Shown here: piece after piece, positions 55,465 to 63,963 of the stretch
Layout: every line of letters begins with the position of its first letter
How positions within the stretch are numbered: the first letter of the stretch is position 1
From: Aquimarina spinulae
GTDB lineage: Bacteria > Bacteroidota > Bacteroidia > Flavobacteriales > Flavobacteriaceae
Reading direction: 5' to 3'
NCBI RefSeq assembly: GCF_943373825.1
Contig: NZ_CALSBP010000002.1
Location: 1,787,501-1,851,500 of the forward strand
Length of the DNA: 64,000 nt
The notes under the pieces: model-generated
Told to the model about the DNA's origin: nothing
What the model saw: only the letters and a program-made list of their open reading frames with translations
Databases searched by the model: none
Made by a program: the position numbers and the translations under genes

Positions 55465-56289
55465 CTAGCTTACTTTTTCTTTGAATTCTGAAGGAGAAAT
55501 CCCTTCCTGGTTTTTAAAAAATCTGCTAAATGCCTGGACATCCTCATACCCAATTTCGTAAGCGATTTCTTTTATTTGCATACTTGTGTAGTGTAAAAGT
55601 CTTCTTGCCTCCAGCATTTTACGATCTTGTATATATTGCAATGGTGTTTTGGAGCCCATCTTTGAAAAAATATTAGACAATGTCTTTGGGGACTTATATA
55701 ATAACTCGGCATACTCAGATACGTGATGCTTTGTCTTGAAGTACTGTTCTACCAAAAAATTAAACTCTCTTACAATATCAAAGTCTGCTTTTTCATTGGG
55801 ATAATTCTCTTTTGACTTATATATTCTGGCACAAAGAATCAAATATCTTTTAAGCATCATTTGCAACATCTCTATTTGCAAACTATCATTAGATTGCATC
55901 TCTATAGTAAACATTTTCCATAATGTCTCGAATTTATCTAATTCTTCTTCTGGAATTTGAATGATTGGTAATTGTGACGCCCCAAAGAATAAAATACCTT
56001 TACAGCCTACCTCGGTATCGTGATCAAGAATACAATAGAAAGGTCTATTAAATCTTAAAAATCTAATACAGTCAATTTTTTCGATTACCACATTGTGAAA
56101 CTCTGTTAAGAAAACAATTTCATTCTTAGAGAATGTCTGCTTTTTTCCATCAATTATGAGTTCATTGTGATCAGATTCAAACCATAAAATAGTTAGACTG
56201 CTTTCTATAGTTTCATTTATTATTTTACTATTTTGATTATTAATGGTCTCTAACTGAAGATACTCCTTTATGTTTCCTAAAAATATCAT
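55465..56289 (-). CDS. AraC-family transcriptional regulator
   Basis: 274 aa. An N-terminal cupin-like ligand region (about 1-110, FESDHNELIIDGKKQTFSKNEIVFLTEFHNV) precedes the AraC double HTH (about 175-272, YAELLYKSPKTLSNIFSKMGSKTPLQYIQDRKMLEARRLL and IKEIAYEIGYEDVQAFSRFFKNQEGISPSEF). It begins 10 bases after the DUF983 gene, so the two probably form an operon. Its likely target is the downstream hydrolase, by position. Confidence 0.87.
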   Translation of the reverse strand: MIFLGNIKEYLQLETINNQNSKIINETIESSLTILWFESDHNELIIDGKKQTFSKNEIVFLTEFHNVVIEKIDCIRFLRFNRPFYCILDHDTEVGCKGILFFGASQLPIIQIPEEELDKFETLWKMFTIEMQSNDSLQIEMLQMMLKRYLILCARIYKSKENYPNEKADFDIVREFNFLVEQYFKTKHHVSEYAELLYKSPKTLSNIFSKMGSKTPLQYIQDRKMLEARRLLHYTSMQIKEIAYEIGYEDVQAFSRFFKNQEGISPSEFKEKVS

Positions 56290-56299
56290 ATAAAGTAAA

Positions 56300-56713
56300 T
56301 TATGGTAATTCTGTTTCTTTTGTACCTTCTTTAATAAACGAATTAGTTAATTCTGATTTATTTTGTGCTTTTCTGGTAAACAAATATATCCAAAATATCC
56401 TGGCATATTTATAATTTGTAGTGCTCAATAATACAGCACTCACAGATAAAATAATAAAGAAGTGAACTGGTCTTGTTACAAAAAAACTACTTAACAAATA
56501 AATTACAATCCCTTCGGCAACGGTTAGACCATAACTCACATACATTGCTCCATAAAAGTAACCAGGTTCAATCAAAAATTTATGATTACAACATGGACAT
56601 TTCTCATTCATTTTAGGTAATCGCAATGTAAACAATCCTCTTTTTTTAATAAAAACATCTCCTTCTTCACACTTTGAACATTTTCCCTTTAGGATATTTA
56701 TCACGGTTTTCAT
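56300..56713 (-). CDS. DUF983 family membrane protein (second copy)
   Basis: 137 aa. Two CxxC pairs (KGKCSKCEEGD and EKCPCCNHKF) precede the family motif EPGYFYGAMYVSYG and two membrane helices (about 64-82 and 86-103). Paralogue of the 128-aa protein at 4747; they share about the central 20 residues strongly and differ elsewhere. It is followed after 10 bases by an AraC gene and is divergent from another AraC gene (56813). Function unknown. Confidence 0.83.
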   Translation of the reverse strand: MKTVINILKGKCSKCEEGDVFIKKRGLFTLRLPKMNEKCPCCNHKFLIEPGYFYGAMYVSYGLTVAEGIVIYLLSSFFVTRPVHFFIILSVSAVLLSTTNYKYARIFWIYLFTRKAQNKSELTNSFIKEGTKETELP

Positions 56714-56812
56714 AAAAACTATTCTTTTTACTGCAAAATATGGACATTTTGATATTTTTATATTTCATTATTTACACTTTTATTTGTATAATTAAGACAT
56801 TTATTACACTCT

Positions 56813-57694
56813 ATGAATCTTCCTATTTTAGATATTACGCAATTTCACGATACCGGAAGTGTTGAAAATTTTTATGCAAATGACTTTGCAACTCATCTAT
56901 TAAATAATCGAGATATCATATCTCATCCGCACAAGCATAATTTTTATCTTTCTGTTTTGTTTATTGAAGGAACTGGAGTTCACGAAATTGATTTTGAATC
57001 GTATCCAATTAAACCCGGTAGTGTTTTTCTTTTGAGGCCTGGTCAGACTCATTTTTGGAAATTTAATACAAAAGGAAAAGGGTATATTATTTTTCATTCT
57101 AAGGAATTTTACGAAACCAGAGGGCAGAATAAAAACCTTTCTATTTTTCCGTTTTTTTTCTCAAATCAAAACTCTCCCTGTATCTATCTGGATAAAAAGA
57201 CACAGACATTGATTGAACCTCTTTTCATTTCTATTTTAAATGAATCTCGATCTAATGCATTATTAAAAAAACAAAAACTAGTTAACCTTATTGATCTCAT
57301 TTATATAGAATTATCACGTCTTGTTCTAAAGGACAATTTTGAGGACCTGGTAAATTCTAAAAATCTTACGATGAAACTACATAAGTTTGAGCAATTGATA
57401 GAAGAAAAATATAAGAGAGAAAAATCTGCTATTGCCTATGCAGAATCCATGAATATAAGTGTGAAACACCTAAATCGAATATGCAAAGAGACCATCGGAA
57501 AAACGACAACAGATCTTATTTTAGAAAGAGTTATTCTGGAAGCTAAAAGACAAATTCTATACTCAGAAAATAATCTAACAGAGATCGCCTGGGATTTAGG
57601 ATATGATGACTATTCTCATTTTTCAAAATTATTTAAACAAAAAAGCGGTATATCTCCTTCTCAATTTCAAAAAATGTATCTAAAAAAAACTTAA
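56813..57694 (+). CDS. AraC-family transcriptional regulator with cupin N-terminus
   Basis: 293 aa. The AraC ligand-binding cupin covers about 20-110 (ISHPHKHNFYLSVLFIEGTGVHEIDF, GSVFLLRPGQTHFWKF), and the HTH covers about 190-290 (YAESMNISVKHLNRICKETIGKTTTDLI and LTEIAWDLGYDDYSHFSKLFKQKSGISPSQF). It is divergent from the DUF983-AraC pair. Targets unknown. The third AraC regulator within 4.4 kb. Confidence 0.88.
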   Translation: MNLPILDITQFHDTGSVENFYANDFATHLLNNRDIISHPHKHNFYLSVLFIEGTGVHEIDFESYPIKPGSVFLLRPGQTHFWKFNTKGKGYIIFHSKEFYETRGQNKNLSIFPFFFSNQNSPCIYLDKKTQTLIEPLFISILNESRSNALLKKQKLVNLIDLIYIELSRLVLKDNFEDLVNSKNLTMKLHKFEQLIEEKYKREKSAIAYAESMNISVKHLNRICKETIGKTTTDLILERVILEAKRQILYSENNLTEIAWDLGYDDYSHFSKLFKQKSGISPSQFQKMYLKKT

Positions 57695-57795
57695 GTTTTT
57701 ATTCTTGCATCACATTTCGATTTTTTGCTCAAATATTTCCGGTCGTATGATTTATTTATGAATAAGTTACTATTTTTGCATTGCAAATCCCTACT

Positions 57796-58677
57796 ATGAA
57801 ATACACTAAATTACTGCTAATCTGCATTTTATTAACCTCTACATTCTCTATTTACGCTCAGGATTCTAATGACATGCAAGATTCTCAAAATGTTGGAGAT
57901 ACACTAGACACTAAGTCCGAAATGACCACCTGGCAAATGATCAAGCATGATGGTATGTCTGTATATGGTGGTGTAAAACATGTTTATACAGGTCCATTAA
58001 GATGGAAAGGAAAAGACTGGCTAACCTTTGGTGGAGTTATCGCCGGGAATGCTATTCTTTTGGCAGTAGACGAGCCTGCCAACGATGTTTTCAGAAAACA
58101 AGGAGATGGGGTTCCTGATGTTATAAAAGAAGCTGGTTTTAGGTTTGGAAAACCTCTATTAAACTATGGTTTAACGACTAGTGTTTATACTTTAGGGCTT
58201 ATTACAAAAAATAAAAAAATCAGACGAACTGGTGTTCTTCTTATTGCCTCTGCAACTGCAGGAGGACTTCTTCAAACATTAGGTAAAACTGCTGTGGGTC
58301 GTGCACGACCATTAGAAGGTGAAGGGAGCTTAAGTTTCCGTTTTTGGTCTAATGAAGCTGGATATCACTCCTTCCCTTCTGGGCATGCAATTTTGGCATT
58401 TACTACAGCACATGCATTTGCTAAACAATTTGATAACTTATTTGTGAAGGGTGGAATTTATGCTCTAGGCTTGGTCACTCCTATTTCGCGATTGTGGGAT
58501 GGTGCACATTGGTTGACCGATGTAACACTTGGATTAGTAATGAGTGTATTTATTGTTGACAGTGTTGATAATTATTTGAAGAAGGATAAGCGTTATGCTG
58601 TTGGCTCTAAAAAACATAAAATTCGATGGAATTTACGAGTAGGTGTAGGCCAAATAGGCCTTGTTGGTAGGTTTTAA
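57796..58677 (+). CDS. PAP2-family phosphatase, exported
   Basis: 293 aa from the ATG at 57796 (the reading frame is open 15 bases further up from a TTG). Signal peptide (LLLICILLTSTFSIYAQ). The three acid-phosphatase motifs are intact: KTAVGRARPLEG, YHSFPSGHAI and SRLWDGAHWLTDV. Membrane helices lie at about 75-90 and between the motifs. It removes phosphate from lipid phosphates such as undecaprenyl pyrophosphate or phosphatidic acid. A TATTTTTG -7 element lies at 57771-57778. Confidence 0.9.
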   Translation: MKYTKLLLICILLTSTFSIYAQDSNDMQDSQNVGDTLDTKSEMTTWQMIKHDGMSVYGGVKHVYTGPLRWKGKDWLTFGGVIAGNAILLAVDEPANDVFRKQGDGVPDVIKEAGFRFGKPLLNYGLTTSVYTLGLITKNKKIRRTGVLLIASATAGGLLQTLGKTAVGRARPLEGEGSLSFRFWSNEAGYHSFPSGHAILAFTTAHAFAKQFDNLFVKGGIYALGLVTPISRLWDGAHWLTDVTLGLVMSVFIVDSVDNYLKKDKRYAVGSKKHKIRWNLRVGVGQIGLVGRF

Positions 58678-58684
58678 CTTATTT

Positions 58685-59100
58685 TACACAAATTCTTTTT
58701 CATAATATGTAACAGCCTCTTGTAATAGTAAGTCCAGATATGTGTTTTCGGTTTCAAGTCGGGTTTTATCTCAATTTAGATATTTAATAAGACCTTTCTG
58801 ATTCTTTAATCAAATCGATTTCCGTTTATTTTAGATATCTAAGTCCACTATGAATAAGTTAAGTAAATTTATTACTGATACCAAAGGCAAAATCATTTTC
58901 TCTACCGGGCACTAGAGGCAACATCTAATACAGTTCTTACTCCTGTAACTTCTCCTCCGATCACAACAAGATCATACATTCGTTTTTTGCATTTTGCGAC
59001 TGCATAGCACCATCTAAAACCGAAAATCTAATCGAATCTTCTTCTTTTGCGATACCCTTATCTTTGTTTACTATAATGGTTTAGATGTTTTCCTCTGCTC
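58685..59100 (-). pseudogene. degraded gene remnant(s) with an FAD/NAD-binding fragment
   Basis: The 428-base stretch between the PAP2 and LacI genes has no intact reading frame, but several minus-strand fragments look like old coding sequence in different frames. One gives RMYDLVVIGGEVTGVRTVLD (about 58920-58982), a Rossmann dinucleotide-binding beta-alpha-beta with one Gly changed to Glu, like FAD-dependent oxidoreductases. Another gives IVNKDKGIAKEEDSIRFSVL (about 59010-59070). A third gives RLETENTYLDLLLQEAVTYY before a stop near 58693. I read them as the decayed remains of one or more genes; identity is unsure. Confidence 0.35.
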
Positions 59101-59105
59101 ATATT

Positions 59106-60116
59106 TTAATGAGTAGAGTCTCTTAAAATTAAAGATGTTTTAACGATTTCGGTATTGGTTTTGTGGTTTTCAACAAAATCATCCAGTTGGTTTACTAAAA
59201 TCTGAGCAGCTTTTACTCCTAAGTCCTCGGCATGTTGAGAAACGGTTGTAAGTTTTGGGTACGAATACTTAGACAACAAACCATCGGTAAATCCAATAAC
59301 GGAAATATCCTCAGGAATTTTGTATCCTAACTTATGTGACATATTTATAGTGATAGCAGCAGCCGTCTCATCTAGTCCAAGAACCGCATCAATATCATTG
59401 TTCTTAAGAAATTTCTCTATTTCTTGCTCATTGTTATTAGAGTCTTTTACCACCAATTCTATTAAGGATAGCTGATCATTAACACCTATAGCTTCTCTTG
59501 CTCCTTCTAAACGCAAATTGGCTACACTTAGACCGCCAATTGTTGTAATTACCGCTATCTTTTTACAACCTGTATCAATGAGATATTTTGCAGCTGTTTT
59601 TGAAGCTTGTTTATCGTCAACAATCACTTTATCACATTCGATCTCTTCTGTTACTCTATCAAACATTACTATCGGCACATTATCTCTTTTTAGTTCTTTG
59701 AAATGTTCGAATTCATTGAGAACTTGTGTTTCATGACTTAGCGACACTATAAAACCATCAACACTACTATAGTTTAGCATTTCTACATATTCTACTTCTT
59801 TTTTATACGATTCATTTGTAATGCAAGTCACAATTTTATATCCATTTTCTGAAGCTTCCTGTTCAATTCCGTAAAGGACTTTTGCAAAAAAATGATTGAG
59901 GATTTCGGGTAATATTACTCCTATAGTTTTGGTTTTATTACTTTTTAAACTTACTGCCAGTGCATTTGGTTTATAATTATAAAAATCTGCAAGTTCATGC
60001 ACTCTGGTAATTGTTTTTTGACTAATCTCTGAGTCGTTTTTTAACGATTTTGAAACTGTAGAAATAGAAAGGTTTAATTCTCTGGCAAGTTGTTTTAGGG
60101 TTACTTTTTTCCTCAT
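59106..60116 (-). CDS. LacI-family transcriptional regulator
   Basis: 336 aa. N-terminal LacI HTH (VTLKQLARELNLSISTVSKSLKNDSEISQKTITRV) followed by a periplasmic-binding-protein-like effector domain (about 60-335, KTIGVILPEILNHFFAKVLYGIEQEA, IPEDISVIGFTDGLLSKYSYPKLTTV). Such regulators sense sugars or derivatives. The gene it may once have controlled could be the decayed one next to it (58685-59100), or it may act elsewhere. It is 280 bases from the divergent arsenosugar operon; no palindromic operator is clear between them. Confidence 0.88.
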   Translation of the reverse strand: MRKKVTLKQLARELNLSISTVSKSLKNDSEISQKTITRVHELADFYNYKPNALAVSLKSNKTKTIGVILPEILNHFFAKVLYGIEQEASENGYKIVTCITNESYKKEVEYVEMLNYSSVDGFIVSLSHETQVLNEFEHFKELKRDNVPIVMFDRVTEEIECDKVIVDDKQASKTAAKYLIDTGCKKIAVITTIGGLSVANLRLEGAREAIGVNDQLSLIELVVKDSNNNEQEIEKFLKNNDIDAVLGLDETAAAITINMSHKLGYKIPEDISVIGFTDGLLSKYSYPKLTTVSQHAEDLGVKAAQILVNQLDDFVENHKTNTEIVKTSLILRDSTH

Positions 60117-60396
60117 AGCTTCAATTTTGGCTTCATAGTATTAGAAGAAGAACTGTCGAACTTCAACGCCTAAATTAAGCTTTTTTCTTAACGTAATATT
60201 AATATAGTGATGAGTTTGTAGTGTAATTCCTATATTTTTGCCAAAAAAATAGCTCATTTATTAATTTGGGTTTTTTATCTTACATATCTTTAAGAATTTA
60301 CATACTTTTTAAAGAAATAAACAATTTCTAATGTAAGTATAACATACCATCAACGACATAATATTGCATGTCTGTAACTCAAAAAAACAATCCCAT

Positions 60397-60732
60397 ATGT
60401 CAAAAACATATTATGACCCTGCCGACTTAAGAAAATTTGGAAAAATCACTGAATGGAGTGAAGAATTAGGTACTAAATTCTTTGATTACTACGGTAAGGT
60501 TTTTGAAGAAGGAGCGCTAAGTGCCCGAGAAAAATCATTAATTGCACTTGCTGTTTCTCATGTTGTGAAATGCCCTTATTGTATCGATGCTTATACCAAG
60601 GACGGACTACAACGAGGGATTACAAAAGAAGAAATGATGGAAGCAGTACATGCAGGTGCTGCTATAGAAAGTGGTGCCACCTTGGTTCATGGGGTACAGA
60701 TGATGAATAAATATGATAAGCTTTCTATGTAG
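60397..60732 (+). CDS. AhpD-like (carboxymuconolactone decarboxylase family) protein of the arsenosugar cluster
   Basis: 111 aa from the ATG at 60397 (MSKTYYDPADLRKFG). An AhpD/CMD domain with the CxxC motif VKCPYCIDAYTKDGL and GITKEEMMEAVHAGAAIESGAT. This matches the arsenosugar-associated peroxidase-like family that always sits next to arsS. The CxxC suggests a thiol-dependent redox or scavenging role in arsenic handling, but no activity has been established from sequence. Followed by arsS after 126 bases. Confidence 0.9.
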   Translation: MSKTYYDPADLRKFGKITEWSEELGTKFFDYYGKVFEEGALSAREKSLIALAVSHVVKCPYCIDAYTKDGLQRGITKEEMMEAVHAGAAIESGATLVHGVQMMNKYDKLSM

Positions 60733-60858
60733 GTTAATATGACCTTATAGAAGCAAAGCTTTATAAGCTTAAATACTAGCTTATATTGAGGTAAGTGAAA
60801 TCAAAAAAGGTTACCCAAATTAGATAGTCCCAAAAGAAATATAACCCAAGAACGGAAG

Positions 60859-61926
60859 ATGTCAGAAGCTAGAACAAAACAATCTTTACATAAGCGAAAT
60901 GATCAGTTAGCAAATGCTAACAGGCAATTAGAAATCTTGAATAATGGTATTTTTGCTAGTGGTGAACTCCCTAGATTTGCTGATAAAATAGCAGAAATTG
61001 GTCATTCTACTTTGCGCCCTAATAAGCTAGAAATTTTACAAATTAATGTAGGATATATGTGCAATCAGGTTTGTGAGCATTGTCATGTAGATGCAGGCCC
61101 CGATCGTAAAGAAATTATGACTAGGGAAACCATGCAGCAATGTCTGGATGTCATTAAAAAAACCGGAGCGCATACCTTGGACTTAACAGGAGGAGCCCCA
61201 GAAATGAATCCTAACTTTAGATGGTTTGTAGAAGAAGCAAGTAAAGCAGGAATCAAAGATTTTATTGTACGTAGTAATCTTACGATTATTAGAGCAAATA
61301 AAAAATATTATGATCTTCCTGATTTTTTCAAAAAACATAATGTACATGTAGTCTCTTCTATGCCCCACTGGACCAGAGGAAAAACAGATAAACAACGTGG
61401 TAGTGGTGTTTTTGACAAATCTATAAAAGCACTTCAGGAGCTTAATGACAGAGGGTATGGTATGCCAGATAGTGGCTTAAGGCTAGATTTGGTATACAAT
61501 CCTTCGGGAGCATTCTTACCGGGAGATCAGGTATCAATGGAGAAAGATTTTAAAAAGGCTTTGTTAGAAGATTTCAATATCCAATTCCATAATCTTTTTG
61601 CAATTACCAATTTACCTATTAGTAGGTTTTTGGATTACCTAATTGCTTCAGAAAATTATGAAGATTATATGTACGCTTTGGTAGAAGCATATAATCCGGC
61701 TGCTGTAGCAAATGTAATGTGTACTAATACGATCTCTGTAAGTTGGGATGGATGGTTATATGATTGTGATTTTAATCAGATGCTAGATCTTAAAGTAGCC
61801 AGTAAAGTAAAACATATAAGTGAGTATAACGAAGAATTACTTCAGGACAGAAATATTATCATTTCGCAACATTGTTATGGATGTACAGCCGGAGCAGGAA
61901 GTAGTTGCCAGGGAACAGTGGCCTAA
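60859..61926 (+). CDS. arsS: arsenosugar biosynthesis radical SAM protein ArsS
   Basis: 355 aa. The radical SAM motif CNQVCEHCHVDAGPDRKE (CxxxCxxC) lies at about 72-79, DLTGGAPEMNPNF follows, and the C-terminal part holds further Cys for auxiliary clusters (VMCTNTISVSWDGWLYDCDFNQML and QHCYGCTAGAGSSCQG). ArsS is reported to attach the 5-prime-deoxyadenosyl group to methylated arsenic, giving the precursor of oxo-arsenosugars. Its neighbours here cover the following steps. Confidence 0.93.
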   Translation: MSEARTKQSLHKRNDQLANANRQLEILNNGIFASGELPRFADKIAEIGHSTLRPNKLEILQINVGYMCNQVCEHCHVDAGPDRKEIMTRETMQQCLDVIKKTGAHTLDLTGGAPEMNPNFRWFVEEASKAGIKDFIVRSNLTIIRANKKYYDLPDFFKKHNVHVVSSMPHWTRGKTDKQRGSGVFDKSIKALQELNDRGYGMPDSGLRLDLVYNPSGAFLPGDQVSMEKDFKKALLEDFNIQFHNLFAITNLPISRFLDYLIASENYEDYMYALVEAYNPAAVANVMCTNTISVSWDGWLYDCDFNQMLDLKVASKVKHISEYNEELLQDRNIIISQHCYGCTAGAGSSCQGTVA

Positions 61927-61944
61927 TATTTCTTGAAACCCAAA

Positions 61945-62442
61945 ATGAGGATTTTTATACTTTCAATATCATTCTTTTTTTCTATTATAGCTAGTGCTCA
62001 GAATTCGTTAGATGAATTACTACGTCTATACAATAACGAAAGTATTCCTTATATTTCGGTTTCAACATTAAAAACTATTCAGGATACAGTATTAGTACTG
62101 GATGCAAGAGAGAGAAAAGAATATCAGATCAGTCATTTAAAAGAGGCAATTCATGTTGGGTATAATAATTTCAAAATAGATTCTATTACAACACAACCGA
62201 TTCCAAAAAACTCACATATAGTCGTCTATTGCAGTATTGGCATTCGATCAGAAGATATCTCAGAACAGCTTAAAAAAGCTGGATATACTAATGTTTATAA
62301 TCTGTATGGAGGTATTTTTGAATGGAAAAATAGAGGCTTGCCTATTCTAAACGCTAAAGAAGAATTAACAAATGAAGTCCATACCTATTCTGAAGAATGG
62401 AGTAAATGGCTATTTAAAGGAAAAAAAATCTATTCAAATTGA
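61945..62442 (+). CDS. exported rhodanese-domain protein
   Basis: 165 aa from the ATG at 61945; a TTG 12 bases upstream is less likely because the signal peptide (MRIFILSISFFFSIIASAQ) begins right at the ATG. One rhodanese domain with VLDARERKEYQISHLKEAIHVG and the loop IVVYCSIGIRSEDISEQL, where Cys is the likely sulfur acceptor. It lies 18 bases after arsS and its end overlaps the next start by 4 bases, so it belongs to the operon. Sulfur or arsenic handling in the periplasm is possible. Confidence 0.87.
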   Translation: MRIFILSISFFFSIIASAQNSLDELLRLYNNESIPYISVSTLKTIQDTVLVLDARERKEYQISHLKEAIHVGYNNFKIDSITTQPIPKNSHIVVYCSIGIRSEDISEQLKKAGYTNVYNLYGGIFEWKNRGLPILNAKEELTNEVHTYSEEWSKWLFKGKKIYSN

Positions 62443-63044
62443 AAGAAAAAAACCTACTTCTAATCTTTACCCGAAATCCAGAATTGGGTAAATGTAAGAC
62501 CCGGCTGGCAGCGACTATTGGGGATCAGGCAGCTTTGGATATCTATAAATTTCTGCTACAACATACAGTTGATATTACTAAAAATCTAGACGTTCATAAA
62601 GAAGTTCATTATTCTGTAAAAATAAGAGATAATGACTCTTGGAGTCCTAATATTTATACCAAAAAACAGCAGATTGGAGATGATTTGGGACAGCGAATGG
62701 AGTATGCTTTTGAAGCAGGTTTTGCTAATGGATATCAAAATATTATCATTATCGGAAGTGATCTGTATGATGTAACCCAAAAAGATATTGAAAATGCATT
62801 TCTGGCTTTGGCATCTCATGAGTATGTAATTGGCCCCGCAGAAGATGGAGGATACTATTTATTTGGAATGAAATCCTTAAATTCACAAGTTTTTAAAAAC
62901 AAAACCTGGGGAACACAAACTGTTCTTAAGGATACATTAAAAAATATTCAAAACGAAAACCTAAAATTATTAGAAGAACGCAATGATATTGATTATTATG
63001 AAGATATTAAAGACATTGCCGTTTTTCAAAAATTTCTAAGCTAA
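62439..63044 (+). CDS. DUF2064/TIGR04282-type transferase of the arsenosugar cluster
   Basis: 201 aa from TTG at 62439, which overlaps the rhodanese stop (ATTGA). N-terminal LIFTRNPELGKCKTRLAATIG and IIIGSDLYDVTQKDIENAF then GPAEDGGYYLFGMK are the nucleotide-sugar-transferase-like signature of DUF2064 proteins found in arsenosugar clusters. Probably cytoplasmic and active on sugar-nucleotide or arsenosugar intermediates (inference). No other in-frame ATG before residue 88 would keep the fold. Confidence 0.86.
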   Translation: MKEKNLLLIFTRNPELGKCKTRLAATIGDQAALDIYKFLLQHTVDITKNLDVHKEVHYSVKIRDNDSWSPNIYTKKQQIGDDLGQRMEYAFEAGFANGYQNIIIIGSDLYDVTQKDIENAFLALASHEYVIGPAEDGGYYLFGMKSLNSQVFKNKTWGTQTVLKDTLKNIQNENLKLLEERNDIDYYEDIKDIAVFQKFLS

Positions 63045-63052
63045 CAAACAAT

Positions 63053-63865
63053 ATGATCAAATACATCGAAGAAACCACAGAATTCCTTCAGAAAAAAGGC
63101 TTTGAAAATCCTGAAATAGGAATCATACTAGGAACAGGATTAGGACAATTAATTAATGAAATAGAGGTCATTAAAGAAGTAAGTTATAATCATATTCCTA
63201 ATTTCCCGACAGCTACTGTAGAATTTCATAAAGGAAAATTAATTTATGGAAAACTGGAAGGTAAAAATGTAATCGTTATGCAAGGGCGTTTTCATCTTTA
63301 TGAAGGATATTCGCTTCAGGATGTGACCTATCCGGTACGTATCATGCATAAACTGGGAATCAAAACCTTATTAGTTTCTAATGCTTCTGGAGCTGTTAAT
63401 CTCGATTTTAAAAAAGGAGAATTAATGCTTATCGATGATCATATTAACTTACAAGGAGGTTCGCCTTTGGCTTTTAAAGGTGTAGAACAATTAGGAAGTC
63501 GTTTTACAGATATGAGTGCTCCTTATAATGCAGATATAAATGCAAAACTCGAATCTATTGCCAGAGAAAATAACATCAATCTTCATAAAGGAGTATATGC
63601 CTCTGTAGTGGGACCTCAACTCGAGACTCGTGCAGAGTATCGTTATCTTAAAATCATCGGTGCAGATGCAGTAGGAATGAGTACGGTTCCCGAAGTGATT
63701 GTTGCTAATCATCTGGATCTGTCTGTAGCCGCTGTTTCTGTTCTTACCGACGAATGCGATCCCGATAATTTAAAACCGATAAATATCGATGAAATTATTG
63801 CAATGGCAGGAAAAGCAGAGCCAGAAATGATACTATTATTTAAAGAATTAATAAAGTCATTGTAA
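63053..63865 (+). CDS. purine-nucleoside phosphorylase (trimeric family), arsenosugar operon
   Basis: 270 aa. GIILGTGLGQL (phosphate loop), VMQGRFHLYEGYSLQDVTYPVR, LVSNASGAVNLDFKKGELMLIDDHINL and VVGPQLETRAEYRYLKIIGADAVGMSTVPE are diagnostic. Where animal PNP has Asn (TNK) for 6-oxopurines, this protein has VLTDECD, an Asp as in MTA phosphorylase for adenine (inference by motif comparison). In the arsS context it probably removes adenine from the deoxyadenosyl-arsenic intermediate. It lies 8 bases after the DUF2064 gene. Confidence 0.9.
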   Translation: MIKYIEETTEFLQKKGFENPEIGIILGTGLGQLINEIEVIKEVSYNHIPNFPTATVEFHKGKLIYGKLEGKNVIVMQGRFHLYEGYSLQDVTYPVRIMHKLGIKTLLVSNASGAVNLDFKKGELMLIDDHINLQGGSPLAFKGVEQLGSRFTDMSAPYNADINAKLESIARENNINLHKGVYASVVGPQLETRAEYRYLKIIGADAVGMSTVPEVIVANHLDLSVAAVSVLTDECDPDNLKPINIDEIIAMAGKAEPEMILLFKELIKSL

Positions 63866-63963
63866 GTAGTAGTGAAAGTTTTTTTCTCACTTTCCGACAA
63901 AACTGATTATAACCCAAAATAACTTATATTTCCTTCTTAATAGGAAACGACAAAAATTAATAT

